From Chaetoceros tenuissimus (lineage: Eukaryota; Bacillariophyta; Thalassiosirophyceae; Chaetocerotales; Chaetocerotaceae), in assembly GCA_021927905.1 (NCBI GenBank), contig BLLK01000022.1:1364001-1428000 (forward strand): 64,000 nt of DNA, in the 5' to 3' direction. The notes under the pieces are model-generated. The model was not told the DNA's origin and searched no databases. It saw only the letters and a list, made by a program, of their open reading frames with translations. The position numbers were made by a program, and so were the translations under genes. The first letter of the stretch is position 1; the number at the start of each line of letters is the position of its first letter. Positions 58,248 to 64,000 of the stretch are shown here, piece after piece.

Positions 58248-59378
58248 ATGTGGATTGCCGACCATTCAAACTTTATCTTCATTCTATCTATGATGGCAAG
58301 ATTCTTTTTCTGCATGTGGGACACCTATAGATTGAACTACCTCCGAAAGTATAGTAGAGAACCGCCTTCTTCATATTTAGTAGTGGCTTTGATAGGATAT
58401 TGTATTTTTGATTTGGCTGTAGGTTTCGCTCTCGATGGCAATTTCTTCTATATTACTCTTGACGGACAGTTATTCTTGAGCGAATTGAATCGAGTTACAT
58501 ATGACGATGGCACGCAAAATCCTATGCCTCCTAAATATTTATTGCCTTCTCTGTGCTTATCTCTGTTAATGGTTATTATCTTGGAAGTTGTATTTCGTAT
58601 GTGTGATAATTTTCTCCAAAGACATGGACAAATCTATCATTCACTTCCAAGTTCAGCAGCTGATAATGAAGATGAAGTTGATGAAGAATGTGAGACGAAA
58701 CCAATGATTTCATGGCCATGCGTTTTGTACCTTTTCGCCTTTGGAACGCAGTGCTTGAACAAATCAATCCTCGTACCTGAAGTAGAAACTCAAATAGAAT
58801 ACTTGGGTCCCATGCGAGTTACAAAGTTGCCAACACTTCATTATTCAACCAAAGCTCATATTTACGATAAGGACGATCCTTGTCTGGAAGGAACCCCCAA
58901 AAGAGGGAAATATAGTTCATTTAATTTTCAACCCAATATCCAAGCAAGTGTTGAAGTCGGCTGGGGCTACTCATGGGGCTGTAGATCAAAAGCAAACTCC
59001 AAGAAATGGATGACATCTATGGCAACAATCGATAAATGTACTTTTTTCATTTGTGATATTTTTCATGCAAGTTCCTGCCCCTGTTACCCGGATGAGGAGA
59101 GCGCTTGGAATGCAAGCCTTGAATGTGTCAACAATTCTTTCAATCTCACTTTACTCGAGCAAAATGCAACCTTTGATAAAGAACAGCCTCCATGGGAAGA
59201 CGAATCTGGATGGCCGACATTGACCAAGTATGGATCATGTGACGATGACAGTGGATATTTACGCATCGTAGATATTCAATATTTTGCTCCAAGAGAAAAG
59301 AGATTATCTTTGTATCGCTACTTTGGCTTATTTTCCCTCATTGTTTCCCTCATTGTTGCAATAGATAAATGTTCATAA
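58248..59378 (+). CDS. Multipass membrane protein with Cys-rich loop (intact paralogue)
   Basis: 376 residues in one exon. Hydrophobic segments lie near residues 8-22, 44-66 and 104-122, with another near 155-170 and a last one near 352-368 (YFGLFSLIVSLIVAI). Between the last two is an ectodomain of about 180 residues, which includes GWGYSWGCRS, a Cys-rich part (CTFFICDIFHASSCPC) and several N-glycosylation sites, NAS, NNS and NLT. The motif EYLGPMRVTKLPTLHYS is shared with the interrupted copy (EYVGPMRLTKMPSLYYS). I recognise no named family. Its value here is as the reference for the empty insertion site of the element at 47817. Confidence 0.65.
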   Translation: MWIADHSNFIFILSMMARFFFCMWDTYRLNYLRKYSREPPSSYLVVALIGYCIFDLAVGFALDGNFFYITLDGQLFLSELNRVTYDDGTQNPMPPKYLLPSLCLSLLMVIILEVVFRMCDNFLQRHGQIYHSLPSSAADNEDEVDEECETKPMISWPCVLYLFAFGTQCLNKSILVPEVETQIEYLGPMRVTKLPTLHYSTKAHIYDKDDPCLEGTPKRGKYSSFNFQPNIQASVEVGWGYSWGCRSKANSKKWMTSMATIDKCTFFICDIFHASSCPCYPDEESAWNASLECVNNSFNLTLLEQNATFDKEQPPWEDESGWPTLTKYGSCDDDSGYLRIVDIQYFAPREKRLSLYRYFGLFSLIVSLIVAIDKCS

Positions 59379-59416
59379 ATTGGAAAACGAATCCTCGTTG
59401 TTGAAGAGTCGACGAC

Positions 59417-60442
59417 CTACGTTTTGCGTCTGGACATGGCAAGCGATACTGTATAGCCGAATATAAACCCATATACCAAGTTCTTTGATACATGCTTCTT
59501 CATTGCATCTATAATGTATAATTTTGATCTTTTCACGATACTCTTTTCGTCTTCTGATAATTCATTGTCTTTCTTTTTGTGCGCCTTGCCATAGGCAAGT
59601 TCCAATCGAGCATGTGCTTTCGCAATTGCGTCTTTTTCACTACTTTCTATTCCTCGATCCATACCTTTACACAGAATAAGTCTATTTTGCGGAGTAATCT
59701 TGGAATCAATAAATTTCAAACGCACTTGATATTCTACGCCGACATCAATTCCATTTCTCCAAGACATAACTTTCCCACACGTGAGTAAATCCATGATTGG
59801 TGCAATGCCTAAATTCACATTTGAATCTGGCAGTATATTTTTTCCAACAGCTTTCCATGCTCCGCCAGTATGATCTTTTTGACAACAAGACATGACAGCT
59901 AGATGAACTCCATACGAACATGCAATTTCAAGAGTTTCGTCAGTTAAATGCTGACATGCATGACACGCTACAATCAATATTCTGGAAGAATGTATATGTT
60001 TCTCATGTATAGCTTGATTCAATTCTACTGCCAATCCAGTTCTTAAACATTCATATCTATACTGCAGTTCTTTTCCATGACATTTATAAAAGTCTCCCCA
60101 GGCCTTTTCCACTCCATTGTTTCCAACTTGAGCAGGATCGACTACAACGGCACGCTTGACACTGGGTATTAAAATCAACAATAAAGCAGCTAAAGCTCCA
60201 TGACCGCCAGCTACATCTATGACAAGATCAAATGGATACTGCTTTTGTTTCCAGTGGGATCTGACCGTCTTTGCGAATGCCCAACATTCATTAAATTCTT
60301 TTATATTCGGACTATTGATTTCTTTTCGATGCAATTCATGAAATAACTGTTTCTCGATGGACAGTTTCTTGCAAATGGACTCTTCTTTCTCGAGAGTGCT
60401 TTCTATATTCATATCGAACTTTGTAAATACATGTCTAGTCAA
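59417..60442 (-). CDS. METTL25/Methyltransf_32-like methyltransferase
   Basis: 341 residues in one exon. A helical N-terminus precedes a Rossmann methyltransferase domain: FDLVIDVAGGHGALAALLL (residues about 71-90) is the SAM-binding motif I, AVVVDPAQVGN follows, and ILIVACHACQHLTDETL with HLAVMSCCQKDH are the two signatures I know from the Methyltransf_32 family (METTL25, RRNAD1). The Cys-Cys pair replaces the usual PxxH-type catalytic motif, as in that family. Members of this group include a tRNA/rRNA-related or protein-histidine methyltransferase; the substrate here is not known. A weak C-terminal hydrophobic stretch (NLVYGFIFGYTVSLAM) is present. Confidence 0.75.
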   Translation of the reverse strand: MTRHVFTKFDMNIESTLEKEESICKKLSIEKQLFHELHRKEINSPNIKEFNECWAFAKTVRSHWKQKQYPFDLVIDVAGGHGALAALLLILIPSVKRAVVVDPAQVGNNGVEKAWGDFYKCHGKELQYRYECLRTGLAVELNQAIHEKHIHSSRILIVACHACQHLTDETLEIACSYGVHLAVMSCCQKDHTGGAWKAVGKNILPDSNVNLGIAPIMDLLTCGKVMSWRNGIDVGVEYQVRLKFIDSKITPQNRLILCKGMDRGIESSEKDAIAKAHARLELAYGKAHKKKDNELSEDEKSIVKRSKLYIIDAMKKHVSKNLVYGFIFGYTVSLAMSRRKT

Positions 60443-60946
60443 ATGAAATGCACTACATTGCCGCTGATATATCTTTTTCTGTTTATAGAGGATCTTTCAT
60501 TCTTTAAATGAGTGGCTGTGCGTTGGACGGTTATGAACTCGAAAAACGTCTTTAATATTCTCACAAATTGGTCTGTCTGTTATTTTTCAATTTTTCATGC
60601 GTTGAGAACCACTCAAAACTCAAAAGTCTCGACATGAAATCTTTAAGGTTCATTCTTTATGAAAAGAATCACATTCGTCAATTGCTGAAGTCTAAAGATG
60701 CACTGTGTAATAATCTTGAAAAATTAGGAATGACACGCGATACATTCATGCTGTAACTGTTTGCTTCAGCTTCTTCCTCCAACCGGCAAAAGGCACTTCG
60801 TCGCTGCCATTATTATTGGATCCAAAATGAACAAGACGACAAGAATCTTACTCTATTCCAATCTGAACTTATTAACTTGTTCACTTTTCTTTATCACGCA
60901 ATAATTCCACAATGTTGTGTTGTGTCTTCTTTATACCAGTTAGGCC
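60443..60946. other. Intergenic region, nothing recognised
   Basis: About 500 bp upstream of the methyltransferase and downstream of the hydrolase exon. A 62-residue frame at 60568-60756 has no support. The missing 3' part of the hydrolase gene could lie here but was not recognised. Confidence 0.4.
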
Positions 60947-61704
60947 TTATGCAACGCATCTCCATTGATATCTGCTGCGCGTAAGAAGATATTGAATATT
61001 TTCAAAGTTAAACGATGGATCTGCAAGTTGTCTACAGACGCAGTTGCCCACTGTCAGAAGAAGTAATACAACTATTGAGTCAAAAAGATATCATACAACA
61101 TTGGCAAATAAGATGTGAATATATACTCACTGCTATGGTAAAGGATGGAAGGATTATTATCCCCACCAAACAATTCTTTCATAGGACCTGCCACAGCCTT
61201 CTTTAGAGCAAAGTCCGGAGCTCTATTGTATCCTTCATCTTTAAAATAATCAAAAGGAGTTTTCTTTTCTTCCGATGACCAGCAAATAGGGACAATATGT
61301 ACCTTCTTTGCTTTCTCATTTGCAAATTTACAGTCGAGAAGATGAAAACTGACCGGAGTATTGAATCCATGAATCACAAAGAGAGCTTCTTTACTATTTC
61401 CTGTAAGAAGAGCCTTTGCGTTTTCCACTGTAAGTTTATCTGCCTCATAATAGACTTGCGTTTTCCATTCTTCGCAGGAACGAGCAACTTCACGAATGTT
61501 ATGAAGGAAAACAGCATTGTCGTTTTCGTTTCTACCCTTGGTTGTATCACTGAATGTTACTTTGTTTGGTCGACCTTCTTCAGGAGCATCTATAACATCA
61601 ATATTTGTTAGAATAATATCTTCATAATTGACTTTCATTTTCATAGTTTCAGGAGCCATCATGAATGGAACTGATACTGCATTTTCTGTAACTTCTACTA
61701 TCAT
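60947..61704 (-). CDS. Alpha/beta hydrolase (DUF900-like), probably C-terminally truncated
   Basis: Exon 1 (61704-61131) and exon 2 (61050-60947) with an 80-bp intron (GTGAGT...GACAG) give 225 residues. Exon 1 has the fold's start: EALFVIHGFNTPV (oxyanion region) and VHIVPICWSS. Splicing builds the nucleophile elbow YHSMGN, with the serine in the last full codon of exon 1 and the next codon split. That is the S-x-G-N form typical of DUF900 hydrolases. After CVCRQLADPSFNFENI the frame ends within 17 residues, so the acid and histidine of the triad are absent. Either further exons were missed or the gene is truncated. Function beyond esterase/lipase-like chemistry cannot be stated. Confidence 0.6.
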
Positions 61705-62344
61705 ATTTGATCAGTAAGTAAGATATCTGCTAAGTAAGTAAATGGTTACTATCTACTTCGATAGATAAGTTTGTTTGATGTCTTAGGTCCAATTGAAATT
61801 AAGGAAAGATGTGCCTGATCAGCAGATGCTGCCCTTCCTCTCGATATTGTGACAGCTGCTGAGAAAACTATAAAAGGTCCTTCAACGATAATAGATATTT
61901 AGCTTCAACGATAAGGATATTTTACCCGTTCGGTTCACATGTTTATCTTCAGTATCAAATGAAGTCAGATCTTCATAATTTGGCCTATTTCGATCATGGC
62001 GCGATACTACTTTTGTCCTTTTCGAAAGTAAGCTAGGAAACTGCATACTACTCGAACAAGGAGATGTTAGATCTTCAAATGATTGAGGTATTTTAGACGA
62101 CTGTACTCATATTGCATAGTTATCATTGCTTGAAATTTTATGAAGGTCATAGATAAGGCATTGTTGCGAACTCCAGACTACACTTTCTACTACTTAGACT
62201 TCTTGACAAATTATTCGTTCATATTCACACGCATTTATATTTTATTAAAATCTAAACTAAAAAATCGTAAAGAATCAGTATGCTTTCTCTTTTCTCTGTA
62301 CTGGGGCATACTTTCATTTACTTTCGTTATGAAAGCACTTCCTT
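61705..62344. other. Intergenic region, nothing recognised
   Basis: About 640 AT-rich bases. The plus-strand frame 62140-62373 is hydrophobic, overlaps the end of the next gene and has no family resemblance. Confidence 0.4.
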
Positions 62345-63433
62345 TCATTTTGATAAATGATACCGTGCCTTAGAGAGCTTGGAACTCAAGTATTGAATAT
62401 AAACTGCCAATAAGACTGTCGAAAACAAAAGCAATCCAATAATGAAACTGGCCTCTTTACTCTTTTTCACTCCAGAAATCACTCCATTATTACCAAGATA
62501 CTTGAGCCCTTCGATAAAGTTACAAGCAGATTCATTTGGATATGCTATGGAATACAATTTCGTCTCACATTTACCCGCATTGGAATAAATCTTTCCACAT
62601 TCTTTCCTTGCGTTATTATTTCCATTATTCTCCCATATAGTATTTTGTGTACAGCTCAAGCAGTTATTGGAAATCATGCTTGTAGAAGCATAAGGTAGTG
62701 CGTAGCCGTTCATATTGTAAAAACATGATTCATCGCAACTGCTTGCAACTGTACATTGATCATCTGTGTAAAGCCCTAAATGTACCATAGTTCCGTCTTC
62801 TGAACAGTATGGTGCCATATAGAAATACTGATCAAATTGGTCGCACTGAGCAAATTCAGTTGCATCCAAGTCATATGCATTACCAGAAGTAGAAGCTACC
62901 ATACTGTACCCACCCATGGTGTCAAAACATTTCTCATAGCATGTGTCATAATTGTTATCACCATAGCAACTGTCTTTGCAGTAATCCTTGATGTCATTAT
63001 TTGCATTAGCCTGAGCTTGCATGTAGTAGTAAACAAACGTGGATAAATCAACAACATAATCTCCATACTTTGAATAACATCCCGAGGTAGTCGATGAAGA
63101 ACAAGAATTGAGAGGACACAATCTGAAACGTACAAGATTTCTCGAAATTACTTTTTCATTTCCATTCCATTCTGTTACGCTGTTGCAATTTTGAAACTTG
63201 ATAGCATAGTCACCAATAAATGAGAAGTTCTCTTCAAGCTGACGTGATGCGGATGATGGAGTTGCTGCAGAAAGTAAGTCCCGAGCAGCTTTGGAATCAG
63301 CTCTGAATTCTTGATCGATGTTCATGTCGTTTACCTGCTTTTTGAGAAACGATGGCATAGATGCATTTGCAGCTGCATCTGCTGCTTGTGAAAGAAAACC
63401 TATAATGAGAAATGATATGAATATGTGCTTCAT
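62345..63433 (-). CDS. Diatom-type Cys-rich secreted/single-pass membrane protein
   Basis: The frame opens at 63478, but the ATG at 63433 starts a proper signal peptide (MKHIFISFLIIGFLSQAADA), so the protein is 362 residues. The ectodomain has more than 20 cysteines in pairs: FRLCPLNSC, DYCKDSCYGD, CYEKCFDTM, CTVASSCDESC and NNCLSC. The segments DYAIKFQNCNSVTEWN and YGDYVVDLSTFVYYY belong to a family I know from several diatoms, with no assigned function. One C-terminal membrane helix (FIIGLLLFSTVLLAVYIQYL) and a short basic tail follow. It is likely a surface or endomembrane protein stabilised by disulphides. Confidence 0.7.
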   Translation of the reverse strand: MKHIFISFLIIGFLSQAADAAANASMPSFLKKQVNDMNIDQEFRADSKAARDLLSAATPSSASRQLEENFSFIGDYAIKFQNCNSVTEWNGNEKVISRNLVRFRLCPLNSCSSSTTSGCYSKYGDYVVDLSTFVYYYMQAQANANNDIKDYCKDSCYGDNNYDTCYEKCFDTMGGYSMVASTSGNAYDLDATEFAQCDQFDQYFYMAPYCSEDGTMVHLGLYTDDQCTVASSCDESCFYNMNGYALPYASTSMISNNCLSCTQNTIWENNGNNNARKECGKIYSNAGKCETKLYSIAYPNESACNFIEGLKYLGNNGVISGVKKSKEASFIIGLLLFSTVLLAVYIQYLSSKLSKARYHLSK

Positions 63434-63478
63434 CTTGACAGTGAACATATAATGAGCATTTCTGTTGTAAAGTGACAT

Positions 63479-64000
63479 GTACTGTAGTGAATAAGGGTGG
63501 CCATAAAGAAGAGACCGTCGCCAAAAATTGTGAGGCTGGCTAATTTGCGACTTTTTAAGAAATTTCTTGTGGGACTCAATTCAATTTTCTTCTGGCGGCG
63601 AATACAACTCATTGAAACGAGAGAATTATCGACATAACAATGAGTAATCTCCTTTAAGTAACAAAAAATATTAACGAGACTCTTAAATGGAAATGATAAC
63701 AAAGGAACTAGAAGTCTATCATTGTTAAGGAGCCTCTTCTGTTAATATATTCAGTGATTAAAAACATGGTTTCCTCTTTTTATTATTTATTCTACGTATT
63801 TTATTCTATGTTTATGTTACCTTGATTTTCACACGTCATTCATTTCATTTTTTCATTACTGCTATATATATTGTAATGTATTGACAATTTGCGCAAGAAC
63901 CATGAATTATAGCTCACACACCTGGTCTGTTCAATTTGTTCCATTCAAAAGTTCAAACATTTTGTGATCCAACATCTTCGTTTAGGGGGAGTTCTATGGA
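63479..64000. other. Intergenic region to window end, nothing recognised
   Basis: The upstream region of the Cys-rich gene and 500 AT-rich bases. No gene was recognised before the window ends. Confidence 0.4.

Noticed and set aside
60568-60756. 62-residue plus-strand frame
   Set aside because: It has no domain, no clear context and is short in AT-rich DNA.
62140-62373. Plus-strand hydrophobic 77-residue frame
   Set aside because: It overlaps the 3' end of the well-supported Cys-rich gene on the other strand and has no family features.
1-64000. tRNA, rRNA or other RNA genes
   Set aside because: I saw no cloverleaf-like sequence with tRNA A and B boxes and no rRNA core sequence; a tRNAscan or Rfam search would be needed to exclude small ones.

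Overview
The window reads as nuclear DNA of a diatom. The sequence is AT-rich, introns are short (57 to 95 bp, GT-AG), and genes are compact and often convergent. A DUF4079 membrane protein at 30061 opens with a signal peptide followed directly by an A-F-V-A-P plastid-targeting junction, which is the diatom bipartite signal. A diatom-type Cys-rich single-pass protein and a GPCR-like gene agree with this. A centric Chaetoceros-like species is my guess only; no rRNA or organellar gene is present to confirm it.

Layout. 1-8.5 kb holds host genes: the 3' part of a disordered protein ending in a PH-like domain, a three-exon glycosyltransferase-like gene with an internal duplication, a membrane-anchored phosphopantetheine-adenylyltransferase-like gene, and a Stc1-like zinc-finger gene. 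8.6-14.7 kb is a young, whole-looking DIRS-order (tyrosine-recombinase) retroelement. 14.8-17.4 kb is repeat DNA, ending in eight tandem copies of the last exon of the 7TM receptor gene at 17.2-18.7 kb. 18.8-24.5 kb is a 5.67 kb DNA transposon with terminal inverted repeats and a 6-bp target duplication; its single 1549-aa ORF combines a probable DDE transposase with a DEDDy exonuclease. 25.2-28.3 kb carries two host-like ORFs fused in frame to older fragments of a DIRS element.

28.4-44.9 kb mixes intact host genes (GT25, DUF4079, two DUF1769 paralogues, a KMO-like flavoprotein lacking its N-terminus beside a telomere-like repeat) with decaying ones (CX9C-repeat family copies, an EF-hand membrane protein, TMEM43). 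44.9-59.4 kb is a duplicated module: a GT8 glycosyltransferase followed by a multipass membrane protein. In the first copy the membrane-protein gene is split by a second, whole-looking DIRS-order element (47.8-55.2 kb) that inserted without a target-site duplication. A small secreted Cys-rich cationic peptide gene sits inside the second copy. 59.4-64 kb has a METTL25-like methyltransferase, a probably truncated alpha/beta hydrolase and a Cys-rich secreted/membrane protein.

How it fits together. There is no operon-like pathway. The common themes are secretory-pathway glycosylation (the GT-like duplicate, GT25, two GT8) and strong local turnover by retroelement and DNA-transposon insertion, tandem and segmental duplication, and pseudogene decay. 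All splice sites and domain calls were made by eye from the sequence and are not confirmed by RNA or database searches.
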